64,000 bases of DNA from a virus. Both the position numbers and the translations under genes were made by a program. Below are positions 40,020 to 49,963 of the stretch, piece after piece. How positions within the stretch are numbered: position 1 is the first letter of the stretch; every line of letters starts with the position of its first letter. The stretch is taken from positions 23,305 through 87,304 of the IMG/VR virus record IMGVR_UViG_3300006921_000009. The stretch is one strand, 5' to 3'. Under the pieces are notes generated by a model, which did no database searches, was not told the DNA's origin, and was given only the letters and a program-made list of their open reading frames with translations.

Positions 40020-43000
40020 ATGGCAAAGATAAAAATTTATTCAGACCTAGCGTCAAATACTATTTTCTTTGAAGGAGCTAAACTAACTAACAAAGCAGTT
40101 GGTGAGGTAGAAGCATTAGCCCACCCAACAGAGGAGGATAGAGTTATAGTTAAAAGTACCCGATTATTCAAGAAAGGTTCTACTACAGAATATAGAGTAT
40201 TTTTAAAGAGGTTAAATATTAGTAGAATACGAAATAAAGATGGACAAGACTTAACAGCTGCTCCTTTTAATTTAGATAGAGATGGTATTATAACTTATCT
40301 TAACGAGCAGTTTAAAAAACCAACTATTACTGAGTACTTTGAGTATGACGCTACTAAAGATAGACTTGTAGCAAAGAAGGATGTAGAAGTTGCAAAGAAT
40401 GGTTTTTTCTTAGGTGAAAAACACAAGATGGCTTCAGGTAACTCTAATATTTATTTTGAAGATTTAGGTAACAAAACAAACTCTTACCCAATCTTTGGAG
40501 AAATACTAGATCAATCAATACCGGCTAACCAAGCTGCAGGTGCAGGGTTTAATAAACCTAAGAGTAGAATCTTTACTGATTTTCAGTCTACTCCTTTAGG
40601 CGGTACTCCTGTTAATGATACTGCTATACCTTACGATGGTGATAACTTTTTCCCATTCAATATTAGTGGTGTTGGTATTACAACAAGAGCAGCGGAAGTA
40701 GTTTCGCCAACTCAACAATTAAAATATGAAATTACAGTTAATGGTATTTCTGTTTATGTTCAATATTTAGAGCATAATGGATTTGCAGTCAACGAGGATA
40801 TTACTTGGTACTTTGATCAACCTTTAGATATTGAGACAGGGACAACTCTTAGGGCTACTATCTATAAAATATCTACAGTAAATAACCAAGAGCAGAGTGA
40901 TGGTATATTACAAGTATGTGAAGGTGATGCTACACCAACAAGATACCAAACAAATGTATTGAACAGATTTTTTACAGATGAGCCTATAGCTCTTAAAAGT
41001 GATGTTGATCAATTGTTATCTGGTTCTACTTATAAAGGAGCTTATAATGGTTCTACAAGTACACCAACACTTCCAACAGGAACAGATGCATTAGGAGACT
41101 TCTATAGAGTTTCAGCTGCAGGTGGTGGATATGCTACAGGAGATATTTTAGTATACAACGGTTCTTCTTATGATCATATTGCAGAGGGTAGTATAACACA
41201 GACTGACTTAGTAACTTCTTCTATGAGGGTATATGATGTTTATGTTAAAGCAAATTACACAGGTAGTATTTCTGATGGTTCTATCTTATATCCTTATGGA
41301 GACATTGTTTCTGCCATTACAGCGGCTAATGATGGAGATACAATCTACTTAGACGGTATATTTAATATTACTACTGAAATTGTTTTACCAGCTGGTAAGT
41401 CACTAACTTTCTTGGGAGCAGATAACACTACTATACAATATACAACATATAGTACTAGTAACGGCTCTATTATGTCTTATACTGGAAGTAACACTAAAAA
41501 CCTTGTCTTTAAAAACATTATTTTTAAAAATGCAGGAGCTTACGGATTATATTTAAAGAAAAATTCTACAGTTGAAATAAGGAAATGTAAGTTTATAAAT
41601 AATGGTTGGAATGGTACAGGACTTCATACGGTGCTTTCTAAGAACGTTTCTGGGGTTTTAGGGTATGATTCTACTAATACTGAATTACAAGCGTTCTACG
41701 CAGGTGCAAATGCATCTAACGGTGGTGCTGTAAGATTAGAAGAGTGTACTAAACCTTTAGTAAGAGAATGTAGAACTGAAAATAACTTTAGAGGTATTAG
41801 ATTACAGGATTGTGGTATAAACGGTGGTGGTTTTGTTATTGAGAACCAATCATTAAATAACATTGAATCTGGTATTTATCTTGCTGCTGGTTCTTTAGGA
41901 GGTTGTCAGAATATTACAGTAACAATTAATTACTCTTCTTACAATGCTAACAATGGTTTACTTTGTATTGGAGGTATAAATAATAAGTTTAGCCAAAACG
42001 AAGTTAACGGAAACTGGAATGCTGGTTTTTGTGGATGGGGTGCTGCTAATGCTACATTAAGAGATTGTGGTCTTTATGACAACAACAGATCTCAGTACAA
42101 TGGTATTGGTAATACAGGAGATGCTAAAGCGTCTATACAAATTAATGAGGCTTATAATTATTTAGGTACTACTATAAGTGCTAATTCTAATTATAGATTT
42201 ATAGCTGAGATACTAGATACGCAAGTACACTACACAGGGCTTGGCTCTAATACAGATAAGATAGGATTCTTAGTAGATTCTTCTGTTGGTTTATTAGCTG
42301 ATAATGATAAGAACATAATCAAAGTTGATGATGTAGGATTTATTGGACAGGATTATGCTGTAGATTTAAGTGAAGTAGATACTACTAATTTACGTCTAAG
42401 TTTAGGTGATAATTCATACCAAAGTATAGGAGAAAAAGCAGTAAGAGAGCCAGTAGATGGTTACTACTACGAGCTTCCATTCTCTAATCACTCTATGGTA
42501 TTAAATAACGTTGATTTAGCTGTTACAAATACAGGTAACATTATTGTTAAAGAAGGTGCTTCTGGAGCTACTATAAACCCTTACTCAGTAAATGAGTTAC
42601 AGGCATTAGCTCACGGTACAGAGATTAAGGTAATATTAAAAGGATCAAGGAAAATCCAATTTATAGTGCCTGTTTCCGGTTGTAGTATTGATGGTACTAT
42701 GGTTAATTCTGTATTATCATCGGCTTTAGTACAGTTAAATGATTTATTTAGTAACACTACAGGTTTTGCAAGTGGTGGAAATCCAGTTACTAACTTTGTT
42801 TTAAGTAATAATAATTTAACTTTAACACTACAAGACGGTACATCATTTACTGTAGACGTTACTACGTTAGGTGTAGATGAAAATAAATTTGTATCTAGTG
42901 GTGCTTTAAATGGTTCTAATTTAGAGCTTACTATGAATGATTCTTCTGTAGTTACTATAAATGCTAGTAATATGATCAACGGTAGTTCTTTACCTGCGAT

Positions 43001-45107
43001 TTCAAATAACTGGTTTATATCTTATGGTAACAGTGCTGGCGATCAAATTACATCAGCTTCAATAGTAACTACTTACGAAAATAAACAACCATTCTATAAT
43101 GGTGATTTCTTAGAAAAGGGTGAAGAGTATACATGGACACACGATAACAACGGTACCTATATTTTAGGGGTATACAGTGGAGCAGAAGAAACAAGTGATT
43201 CATTAGAGATAACTTACAATGCTAAATGGTCTCAAAATTTCAAGTTCTCAAGATCTTTAGGCGTTGTTAGAGAAACTTCTGTAGGTGTAGATGTAGCTTC
43301 TAGGTATACTAGCGGTTATACAATTACAAATAATACTGTATTTGCTTTAACTTATGATACAGATAACTACTTAAAATTATACGACATATCTAATAATGAT
43401 AGAATTCTTATAGGGCAGTCTAATACAGCTTTAGTTGGTAGTAACGTTACTATCTCTATGGGTGGTGAAAATCAACCTAACGCTAAATTCCCTGTAATGA
43501 TTAAGAGATATTCTGAGTGGACAATAGTTCATGATTTTGATGGAACTGAAGGTCCTTTAACTGACGGTCTTAATCAAGATAGTGTTATTAAATCTAACAT
43601 AGCTATAAGTCCAGGTGAGCTGTTTATGGCTAATTTTAACTTCTTTGGGAGATCTCAAAAGTTTGGTATAGGTTATCCAGGTGCTTCTAGTGGTAACTCT
43701 AACGCTCACTATGATATTACTGCTGCTTTTAGCTACGGTTCTTCAGAGCAGATTATTATGGCAAACTCAGGTGAGTGGACGTTTAATTCTAATAATACTT
43801 ACTACCAATCATCAACTGGTGGATGGTGGTGGAGAAACAACAGCACTAACGCAGGTATGCTTTCATTAAGATACCAAGCTGACAATTCATTGGAGTTATG
43901 GTCAGAGGATGATTCAGAATTAATAGCTACTAAGAGTATTGACTTAGATGGTAGTGATATACATTTTTTCTATGGAGTTAATGAGGCTAGTACTGTACAG
44001 TTAATACCAAGTATTTCTAAGCAAACAATAGGAGCAGGCTCACAACCTATAACTTCATTTGCACCGGATATTAGCGATCAATCTTTTAGTATTACGGAAG
44101 GAGACTCTTTAAATGTACAGATAGCATTAGATAGTGGCTCAGATATAGTTAATATTTATGGAGAAGAAAATGCACCATCTTGGGCGATATTAAATCAATC
44201 TACAGGTGTATTTACGGGAACAGCTCCAGCTTATACTGGTTCATCTGATACATATGTAATTAGTTGTAAAGCAGCAAATGCTCTAGGAGGTATTACTTCT
44301 TTTAATATTACTTTAAATGTATTAGAGATAACGTACACTAATACTAAATCGTTAAAATTTGAAGATGGAGTTAATTCTTACTTAGGAGGTAACGCATCTC
44401 TAGTAACTTCTTTAGAGCGTTCTGGTAATGGTTCTGGAGCTTCTGAGGCTTGGTCTATAGGTATGTGGATTAAAAGAGGGACTTCTAATTCTGGTCAATC
44501 ATTGTTTTACTATGGTCACAATGATACTACTAATAATGGACATATAGAGATAAGATTAATTAGTAGTGGTCGTATAAGATTAAAGTACGGAAGTAGTAAC
44601 AACCAAATACAAGTACAAACTAGCACAGCGTCAGGTATAGATACTAGCTGGAATCACGTTCTAGTAACTTATGACGGTGGTACTACTGGAGCTTCTTCTG
44701 GTTCTTTGTCTAGTTATTACGGAAGATTTAAGATATTTGTGAATGGGGTTTTAGCTAGTGTTACTAACAGCCATCAAAACTATGGTTGGTCTGGTTCTAT
44801 AGTAGGTCAAAACTTCAGATTTGGTAAATATGTTTCTGGAAACTATCCTAAAGATTTATTATTAAATCAGTTAGTTATATGGGATTCAGATCAATCTAGT
44901 AATATATCAGGTATCTATAACTCAGGAAATACACAAGATATGACTGACAGCTCTACTATGTCTGGCTCAGTAAACACTAGTTACCTATCTCCTGACCATT
45001 ATTATGAAATAGAAACAAGTACAAGTACTATTTCAGATATTATAGGAACTGCTCACTTTGTGGGGTACAATTTCTCTAGTACTGATTTAGTAACTGATGC
45101 GCCTTAA
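40020..45107 (+). CDS. Large tail fibre/tailspike with beta-helix, Ig-like and LamG domains
   Basis: 1,695 residues. Residues 1-400 are an N-terminal attachment region. About 405-800 is a right-handed parallel beta-helix: SAITAANDGDTIYLDGIFNI followed by rungs such as FKNIIFKNAGAYGLYLKKNS and VEIRKCKFINNG, as in phage pectate-lyase-like tailspikes. About 1,347-1,437 is a putative Ig/cadherin-like domain (FSITEGDSLNVQIALDSG...STGVFTGTAP). About 1,440-1,660 is a LamG/concanavalin-like lectin domain (KSLKFEDGVNSYLGG...AWSIGMWIKRG...WNHVLVTYDGG). It should bind and perhaps cleave host surface polysaccharide. Enzyme residues are not identifiable by eye. Confidence 0.8.
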   Translation: MAKIKIYSDLASNTIFFEGAKLTNKAVGEVEALAHPTEEDRVIVKSTRLFKKGSTTEYRVFLKRLNISRIRNKDGQDLTAAPFNLDRDGIITYLNEQFKKPTITEYFEYDATKDRLVAKKDVEVAKNGFFLGEKHKMASGNSNIYFEDLGNKTNSYPIFGEILDQSIPANQAAGAGFNKPKSRIFTDFQSTPLGGTPVNDTAIPYDGDNFFPFNISGVGITTRAAEVVSPTQQLKYEITVNGISVYVQYLEHNGFAVNEDITWYFDQPLDIETGTTLRATIYKISTVNNQEQSDGILQVCEGDATPTRYQTNVLNRFFTDEPIALKSDVDQLLSGSTYKGAYNGSTSTPTLPTGTDALGDFYRVSAAGGGYATGDILVYNGSSYDHIAEGSITQTDLVTSSMRVYDVYVKANYTGSISDGSILYPYGDIVSAITAANDGDTIYLDGIFNITTEIVLPAGKSLTFLGADNTTIQYTTYSTSNGSIMSYTGSNTKNLVFKNIIFKNAGAYGLYLKKNSTVEIRKCKFINNGWNGTGLHTVLSKNVSGVLGYDSTNTELQAFYAGANASNGGAVRLEECTKPLVRECRTENNFRGIRLQDCGINGGGFVIENQSLNNIESGIYLAAGSLGGCQNITVTINYSSYNANNGLLCIGGINNKFSQNEVNGNWNAGFCGWGAANATLRDCGLYDNNRSQYNGIGNTGDAKASIQINEAYNYLGTTISANSNYRFIAEILDTQVHYTGLGSNTDKIGFLVDSSVGLLADNDKNIIKVDDVGFIGQDYAVDLSEVDTTNLRLSLGDNSYQSIGEKAVREPVDGYYYELPFSNHSMVLNNVDLAVTNTGNIIVKEGASGATINPYSVNELQALAHGTEIKVILKGSRKIQFIVPVSGCSIDGTMVNSVLSSALVQLNDLFSNTTGFASGGNPVTNFVLSNNNLTLTLQDGTSFTVDVTTLGVDENKFVSSGALNGSNLELTMNDSSVVTINASNMINGSSLPAISNNWFISYGNSAGDQITSASIVTTYENKQPFYNGDFLEKGEEYTWTHDNNGTYILGVYSGAEETSDSLEITYNAKWSQNFKFSRSLGVVRETSVGVDVASRYTSGYTITNNTVFALTYDTDNYLKLYDISNNDRILIGQSNTALVGSNVTISMGGENQPNAKFPVMIKRYSEWTIVHDFDGTEGPLTDGLNQDSVIKSNIAISPGELFMANFNFFGRSQKFGIGYPGASSGNSNAHYDITAAFSYGSSEQIIMANSGEWTFNSNNTYYQSSTGGWWWRNNSTNAGMLSLRYQADNSLELWSEDDSELIATKSIDLDGSDIHFFYGVNEASTVQLIPSISKQTIGAGSQPITSFAPDISDQSFSITEGDSLNVQIALDSGSDIVNIYGEENAPSWAILNQSTGVFTGTAPAYTGSSDTYVISCKAANALGGITSFNITLNVLEITYTNTKSLKFEDGVNSYLGGNASLVTSLERSGNGSGASEAWSIGMWIKRGTSNSGQSLFYYGHNDTTNNGHIEIRLISSGRIRLKYGSSNNQIQVQTSTASGIDTSWNHVLVTYDGGTTGASSGSLSSYYGRFKIFVNGVLASVTNSHQNYGWSGSIVGQNFRFGKYVSGNYPKDLLLNQLVIWDSDQSSNISGIYNSGNTQDMTDSSTMSGSVNTSYLSPDHYYEIETSTSTISDIIGTAHFVGYNFSSTDLVTDAP

Positions 45108-45116
45108 TAAACAAAG

Positions 45117-45144
45117 ATCCCCTGCTTCATTGGTGGGGGATTTT
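45117..45144 (+). terminator. Intrinsic terminator after the large fibre gene
   Basis: ATCCCC (45117-45122) pairs with GGGGAT (45136-45141), followed by TTT. Confidence 0.8.
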
Positions 45145-45161
45145 ATAAGTTACTGAAAATG

Positions 45162-45192
45162 TTGCATATGTTAATATTTTTCCGTATCTTTG
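45162..45192 (+). promoter_or_regulatory. Complete Bacteroidota promoter
   Basis: TTG at 45162-45164, 20-nt spacer, TATCTTTG at 45185-45192, ahead of the 93-residue gene. Confidence 0.8.
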
Positions 45193-45234
45193 AAGAATAT
45201 AGAATAATAACCCACACTTTAAAAATTAAACAAC

Positions 45235-45516
45235 ATGAGTGAAGAAACAACAAGACTACAAAAAATGACAGCTTCTAGAGGTGTTGTGATTTGTAACGAT
45301 ACTAACGCAGTATCAAGAAAATTTGATGGATTCCTAGTATTGGAAGACACAGTAGTTGCCAGCTTAAAGGTAAGCGGATCTACAGCTAATGTTATTGCTA
45401 ACTATGTAACAACTCCTGCAACAGCTATTAAAGCCGGTGCACTGATTACACCGCAAGCAAATGACATGTTTACAGAAATTACTTTAACAAGTGGTTCTGT
45501 ATCTATAATTCTTTAA
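45235..45516 (+). CDS. Small beta-rich virion-type protein with strong promoter
   Basis: 93 residues. After a polar start it is Ala/Thr/Val-rich (VVASLKVSGSTANVIANYVTTPATAIKAGALITPQ), fitting a small beta-sandwich. A consensus promoter directly upstream suggests high expression. Head decoration or fibre-tip protein are possible. No family recognised. Confidence 0.6.
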   Translation: MSEETTRLQKMTASRGVVICNDTNAVSRKFDGFLVLEDTVVASLKVSGSTANVIANYVTTPATAIKAGALITPQANDMFTEITLTSGSVSIIL

Positions 45517-45526
45517 AACTAAAACT

Positions 45527-46630
45527 ATGTACGGATATTTTCATACACCTTTACGTTATGCACCTGGAATGGGTAGTATCTCTTTAGGTACACTATTGAC
45601 TAATGCATTCCGCACAAGGGTTGAAGCAGATGGAGGAACAGTAGAAGCAACCTCTTATTTAAAAAGTACAATTACATCATTAGGGACTACATTAACTGAT
45701 TCTGATTTTTCAGTATTACCTCACGGTTATAAGGCGTTTAAGCTTTATGCTTTTACAGATGATGCAGCAGATGATTTAACTTTTCAGCGAGCTTCTACTA
45801 GTACAAGAGTAAATTCAGCAGGACTTATTGAGACAGTAAGTAGTAACATACCTAGAATAGATTATAAAGTAATAGATGCTCCTGTAATATTAGTAGAGCC
45901 ACAATCTACAAACTTAGTAACTCATTCTACAGATATAAGTGATTCATCTTATACTATTATAAGAGCTTCTGTAATTGACAATGGAATAACTACACCAATA
46001 GACGGTCAAACAGCACAAAAGGTTGTAGCTACCTCAGCAACTGGTAACCATTTCTTAAGAGAAATTGTATCTAACCCTACAGCGAGTACTTATACAGTAA
46101 GTGCTTTTATTAAAAAGGCAGGATGTAATGTGGCTCTTCGTGTTACTGGTGCATCATTCAGTAATCGTATAGAGTGGCAAATAGATTTGTCTGATGGTTC
46201 TGATATTAACTTTACTCAAGCCGGTACATTTTCAGGTACTACATCAGTAGAGGCTTTAGCTAATGATTGGTTCAGAGTAGAGGCGGTAATAACATTGTCA
46301 AGTTCAGACACTAAATTGGAGAGTAGTTTCTTTGTACTTAACCCAGCAAATAATAACGTTGGTGGTTGGACTGGAGATGACGCTTCTGGATTCTACTTAG
46401 CAGGTTATCAAATAGAGAATCGCTCTGGAGCTACTTCTTATATTCCTACTTCTGGAACAGCTGTAACAAGAGTTGCAGATACTGTCCAAAGATTTAACTT
46501 ACCTATTGGTTCAGATACTGTAGTCGCAACATTTGAAGATGGGACAACAGACGTTACAACAGGTGGCGGAGGATTAGCAACATACACTTTACCAGTAGGT
46601 AGAATAAAAAGTGTAATTCAAATACCATAA
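45527..46630 (+). CDS. Putative phage tail fibre protein with carbohydrate-binding-like domain
   Basis: 367 residues. Residues 85-320 carry a domain pattern seen in many phage fibres: TFQRASTSTRVNSAGLIETV, IPRIDYKV, ILVEPQSTNLVTHS, then TYTVSAFIKKAG...WFRVEAVITLSS, a CBM-like beta-sandwich, ending SGATSYIPTSGTAVTRVAD. Such domains bind host glycans. It follows the small beta-rich gene by 10 bases. Confidence 0.75.
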   Translation: MYGYFHTPLRYAPGMGSISLGTLLTNAFRTRVEADGGTVEATSYLKSTITSLGTTLTDSDFSVLPHGYKAFKLYAFTDDAADDLTFQRASTSTRVNSAGLIETVSSNIPRIDYKVIDAPVILVEPQSTNLVTHSTDISDSSYTIIRASVIDNGITTPIDGQTAQKVVATSATGNHFLREIVSNPTASTYTVSAFIKKAGCNVALRVTGASFSNRIEWQIDLSDGSDINFTQAGTFSGTTSVEALANDWFRVEAVITLSSSDTKLESSFFVLNPANNNVGGWTGDDASGFYLAGYQIENRSGATSYIPTSGTAVTRVADTVQRFNLPIGSDTVVATFEDGTTDVTTGGGGLATYTLPVGRIKSVIQIP

Positions 46631-46631
46631 G

Positions 46632-46937
46632 ATGAATATTTACAAATTAATTTATAAGACAGATGCCTCAGCTTTATCTGATTTAGTGAAGCACGGTATC
46701 TATAAAAAAGAAAATAATAAATACGTTCTATGTAACCCAAATAGTGCTGTAGTTCGTGTAGGGCTTATAGAAAAGACACCAGCAGTAATAAATTCAGACG
46801 GGGACACAACGACACCAGCAACATTTTACTCAGAGATTGCTTACGATGTTATGACAGAAAAAACTATTAAGTTTAAGAAGTCAAATATAGCTAACGTAAC
46901 TAATCCAAAACATAAATTTGCCGGGATCCAAAATTAA
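46632..46937 (+). CDS. Small hypothetical protein of the fibre/tail operon
   Basis: 101 residues, mixed alpha/beta (MNIYKLIYKTDASALSDLVKHGIYKKENNKYVL...). It starts 1 base after the previous stop. No domain recognised. Possibly a tail or chaperone protein; conserved position in this phage type is my impression only. Confidence 0.55.
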   Translation: MNIYKLIYKTDASALSDLVKHGIYKKENNKYVLCNPNSAVVRVGLIEKTPAVINSDGDTTTPATFYSEIAYDVMTEKTIKFKKSNIANVTNPKHKFAGIQN

Positions 46938-46957
46938 TATTTAACAAACACACACAC

Positions 46958-47338
46958 ATGATCAACCTTATTTACACATTGGCTAGTGGAGGTACAGACA
47001 TAAGTACGATCTTGATTACTGTTGTAGGGACAGTAGGTGCAGGAGGTACAGTTAAATTAGTTCAAATGATTCTTAACTATCGCAAAGAAATACGTAAAGA
47101 CGAAGCAGCCAAAGAAAGCCGCCCGTGGATTGAGTATAAAGAAAGCGTACAAGAACGTATAGCTACTTTAGAAAGTCTAGTAGTAAAGTTAAGAAAACAT
47201 ATTGAAACATTAATCACAACTCACTCAGAGCGAGTGATAGATTTATCCACGGAGAACGCAACTCTTATTGCTGAATTAAAAGCAGCTTTAGAAGAGATTG
47301 AAGAACTACGTGAAGAGCTAGGAAGGCTTAACCAATAA
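46958..47338 (+). CDS. Membrane-anchored coiled-coil protein (holin/spanin-like candidate)
   Basis: 126 residues. Residues 5-33 contain a hydrophobic, Gly-rich membrane segment (ISTILITVVGTVGAGGTVKLVQMI), followed by a charged linker and a long coiled coil (ERIATLESLVVKLRKHIETL... to AALEEIEELREELGRL). This topology is seen in holins and inner-membrane spanins of Bacteroidota phages. It precedes another small coiled protein and a promoter. Confidence 0.5.
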   Translation: MINLIYTLASGGTDISTILITVVGTVGAGGTVKLVQMILNYRKEIRKDEAAKESRPWIEYKESVQERIATLESLVVKLRKHIETLITTHSERVIDLSTENATLIAELKAALEEIEELREELGRLNQ

Positions 47339-47350
47339 TTACTTAAAACG

Positions 47351-47533
47351 ATGAGAGTATTTGATATTTTTAAAAAGAAGACGTCTGTTAACAAGAAAGA
47401 ATTAATTAAGTTAATGAAAGCAGCAGACGAAGCTCCTGCACAGTTGGAGAAACTTGGAAAACAAATGGAAGAATTAGAAGCCAGGTTAATCCAAGAAATT
47501 CACGAAGGTTGCGCTAAGTTATTAGAAAAATAA
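47351..47533 (+). CDS. Small coiled-coil protein
   Basis: 60 residues, MRVFDIFKKKTSVNKKELIKLMKAADEAPAQLEKLGKQM..., basic N-terminus and amphipathic helix. It lies 12 bases after the membrane coiled-coil gene and may pair with it. No family recognised. Confidence 0.55.
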   Translation: MRVFDIFKKKTSVNKKELIKLMKAADEAPAQLEKLGKQMEELEARLIQEIHEGCAKLLEK

Positions 47534-47553
47534 AAAAAAAGTGCCGTCAGGTA

Positions 47554-47583
47554 TTGTTTTAGTAAATAGTTTTTGTATCTTTG
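47554..47583 (+). promoter_or_regulatory. Complete promoter before the phosphoesterase gene
   Basis: TTG at 47554-47556, 19-nt spacer, TATCTTTG at 47576-47583. Confidence 0.75.
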
Positions 47584-47648
47584 TAAAACAAGGAATTAAA
47601 CAACGAGAAATATTTGTACTAAAGTAGTACTAGTATTATAACTTAAAC

Positions 47649-47678
47649 AGATGTGGCGATAGGGGTCACATCTTTATT
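47649..47678 (+). terminator. Hairpin in the leader of the phosphoesterase gene
   Basis: AGATGTG (47649-47655) pairs with CACATCT (47667-47673), followed by TTATTTA. As it lies between the promoter and the ATG it may attenuate transcription. Confidence 0.5.
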
Positions 47679-47688
47679 TAAAACAATT

Positions 47689-48609
47689 ATGACTAAAGAG
47701 GCACTAAAAAAGTTTTTAATATCAAAGCCAGGTTACATTAAATCTGGAGCACCTAAAATTTCAAGAATATTTAATGTATCTATGAACATCGCTACTGCAG
47801 CACGTAAGGCAGCTATGGCAGAGATTGCAGAGGATACTGAACCAGTTCCAACACAAGACGCTTTATACAAAGAGTTCTTAGAATGGAAAGCAAACGCTAA
47901 TCCGTTTAAAAAGATTCCAACAGAAAGACTACCAAAACCGTATACAGGTGGTAATCCTGATAACGTATTAGTTATTGGAGATTTACATGAGCCATTCTGT
48001 TTAAAAGAATATTTAAAGTTTTGTAGAGAAATACAAGAGCGTGATGATTGCGGAACAGTAGTCTTCATTGGCGATGTTATAGATAATCACTACAGCTCAT
48101 ACCATGAGTCAGAAATGCAAACGTTTGGACCAAATGAAGAGTTTGATGTTGCAAAGGCTAAACTACAAAGATGGTACAAAGTATTTCCAGAAGCATACGT
48201 AACAATTGGTAACCATGACCGTATGGTACACCGTAAAGCTAAGTCAGCAGGTATAGCTGATCAATGGGTTATAGATTACTCAACTGCATTAGGAACTCCA
48301 GGATGGAAGTTTGTGCATGAGGTTATGATTCAAGGAGTATGTTACAATCACGGAGAAGGTGGAACAGCAAGAAGTAGAATGAAGAATGATCTTTGTCCAC
48401 AAGTACAGGGTCACTTACACTCACAATTCTATGTTGATTATTCTGTAGGAAAAGAACATAAAATCTTTGGTATGCAAGTAGGTTGTGGAATTGACAGAAC
48501 TGCATTTGCATTTGCCTACGGTAAGAATGGACCTAAGCCAGTCATTGGTTGTGGTACAGTAACTAATAAAGGAAAACTTCCATGTTTATACCCAATGGAA
48601 TTAAAATAA
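47689..48609 (+). CDS. Calcineurin-like metallophosphoesterase
   Basis: 306 residues from ATG at 47689; a GTG start at 47653 would lie inside the leader hairpin and is less likely. All family motifs are present: VIGDLHEPF (DxH), VFIGDVIDNHYSSYHE (GDxxD), TIGNHDRM (GNHD), CYNHGEGG and VQGHLHSQF (GHxH). It uses two metals to hydrolyse phosphoesters; the substrate may be nucleic acid ends, nucleotides or protein phosphates. It forms its own transcription unit between fibre and tail genes, flanked by a leader hairpin and a terminator. Confidence 0.88.
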   Translation: MTKEALKKFLISKPGYIKSGAPKISRIFNVSMNIATAARKAAMAEIAEDTEPVPTQDALYKEFLEWKANANPFKKIPTERLPKPYTGGNPDNVLVIGDLHEPFCLKEYLKFCREIQERDDCGTVVFIGDVIDNHYSSYHESEMQTFGPNEEFDVAKAKLQRWYKVFPEAYVTIGNHDRMVHRKAKSAGIADQWVIDYSTALGTPGWKFVHEVMIQGVCYNHGEGGTARSRMKNDLCPQVQGHLHSQFYVDYSVGKEHKIFGMQVGCGIDRTAFAFAYGKNGPKPVIGCGTVTNKGKLPCLYPMELK

Positions 48610-48640
48610 TTAAAGAGAATAAACAGGATGTGGGGTTCTG

Positions 48641-48680
48641 GAGAGGAGGGCTACTATGTGGTCCTCCATTTCTCGTTTTT
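48641..48680 (+). terminator. Intrinsic terminator after the phosphoesterase gene
   Basis: GAGA-GGAGG (48641-48649) pairs with CCTCC...TCTC (48663-48674, 3-base bulge), followed by T5 (48676-48680). Confidence 0.8.
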
Positions 48681-48691
48681 AAACATACACT

Positions 48692-49384
48692 ATGACTTAC
48701 AATGAAATAGCCTTTGATATCTTAGAGATACTAAAGGGTAACCAAATTAGTGATGACAATGATATCAGTTTAGAGCAGATACTTTATCACGTAAATAATC
48801 AAAGAGCTTTGTTACTTAGAAATGAGTATAACAAGCCTGGTCGTAAAATAGACCAACATCTAGTGTCAGACTTAGGATGTTTAAAACTAATAGAAGTAGA
48901 TGCAGCAGAATGTTGCTCTGTAGATATAGGGTGTATAGCTCTAAGAACAGAAAAGAAGATCCCTGCATTACTAGAACTACATAGTGGGACAGCATTACAA
49001 AGAGTTGGACCAGTAAACAAACTAGCAGCTCCGTATTCAGTTACATCGGGTACAGTATCTCATTACAGAAAATACAACAAGTACACAGGTAACGATATTC
49101 AAGCTGTATTCTTAAATGACTACATCTACTTAATTCTACCTAAGCCACAAGATCAGGCAATAGAATATATCAACGCTAGAGTAGTGGTAGCAAATCCAAT
49201 AGACTTATTAGACTTTAAATGTGACAGTACAGGTACAGCTTGTTTCAGTTACGATGATGAGTATCCTATTAACAACTGGATGATACCTTACATGAAAGAA
49301 CAAATACTACAACAATTTGGAATGAGTTTACAAGTTCCAAAGGATAACGATAATAACGCTAAAGATAATAACAGTCAAAGCTAA
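48692..49384 (+). CDS. Putative ring/collar protein (connector type)
   Basis: 230 residues. N-terminal MTYNEIAFDILEILKGN...ISLEQILYHVNNQRALLLRNEY has the helical pattern seen in the 35128 product, followed by a Cys-containing beta domain (CSVDIGCIALRTEKKI). C-terminus is Asn/Asp-rich. In crAss-like phages several such ring proteins stack under the portal. It opens the tail block 48692-55198. Confidence 0.6.
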   Translation: MTYNEIAFDILEILKGNQISDDNDISLEQILYHVNNQRALLLRNEYNKPGRKIDQHLVSDLGCLKLIEVDAAECCSVDIGCIALRTEKKIPALLELHSGTALQRVGPVNKLAAPYSVTSGTVSHYRKYNKYTGNDIQAVFLNDYIYLILPKPQDQAIEYINARVVVANPIDLLDFKCDSTGTACFSYDDEYPINNWMIPYMKEQILQQFGMSLQVPKDNDNNAKDNNSQS

Positions 49385-49387
49385 TAC

Positions 49388-49954
49388 ATGAAACAGAGGA
49401 AAGGGAAGCAATCTGAGAAACATAAAGCGCATATAAAGAGTAGAGATTTTTATCATCACTACAGCATAATGCACTTTAAAGGACACGACAAAAAAAGGAA
49501 CAGAGTTTTAATAGATAGAGATAGCGCATTTTATGTAGACTACTCTACTTATTGTCAAGTAATAGATTCTTTTAATAAACAATTAAGAGATGAGATACTT
49601 TACAACTCATTTGACTTTAACATGCCATATAGACTTGGTCTACTAGGTATACGGAAAAAGAAACTTACACCTTGGATAAATAAGGAAGGGGAGTTAGTTA
49701 ATCCGTTACCAATAGACTGGAAAGCTACAATGGATCTATGGGAAGTAGATGAGGAAGCTAAACGCCTAAAGAAACGTGTAAGACATTATAACGAACATAC
49801 AAAAGGCTATATCGCCCAATGGTACTATTCAACTACAAAGGCTACATATCAATGGAAGAGTGCATACTCTTTTATACCCTGTAGAACTGCTAAGTTAGAT
49901 TTGAGTAAAGTACTTAAAGACGAAGACAGCAAAATTGATTACTATTTACTATAA
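49388..49954 (+). CDS. Conserved crAss-like virion-region protein
   Basis: 188 residues, basic and aromatic (KHKAHIKSRDFYHHYSIMHFKGHDKKRNRVLIDRDSAFYVDY). The motif NEHTKGYIAQWYYSTTKATYQWKSAYSFIPCR and the terminal DYYLL resemble conserved proteins of the crAss-like tail block, as I recall them; function unknown. It starts 3 bases after the ring-type gene and is followed by a second ring-type gene. Confidence 0.55.
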   Translation: MKQRKGKQSEKHKAHIKSRDFYHHYSIMHFKGHDKKRNRVLIDRDSAFYVDYSTYCQVIDSFNKQLRDEILYNSFDFNMPYRLGLLGIRKKKLTPWINKEGELVNPLPIDWKATMDLWEVDEEAKRLKKRVRHYNEHTKGYIAQWYYSTTKATYQWKSAYSFIPCRTAKLDLSKVLKDEDSKIDYYLL

Positions 49955-49963
49955 ACTAAAACA

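Noticed and set aside
42611-42979. 122-codon antisense ORF inside the large fibre gene
   Set aside because: Shadow of the well-supported 1,695-codon frame.
47653-47688. GTG start extending the phosphoesterase
   Set aside because: Lies inside the leader hairpin; ATG at 47689 has the better context.
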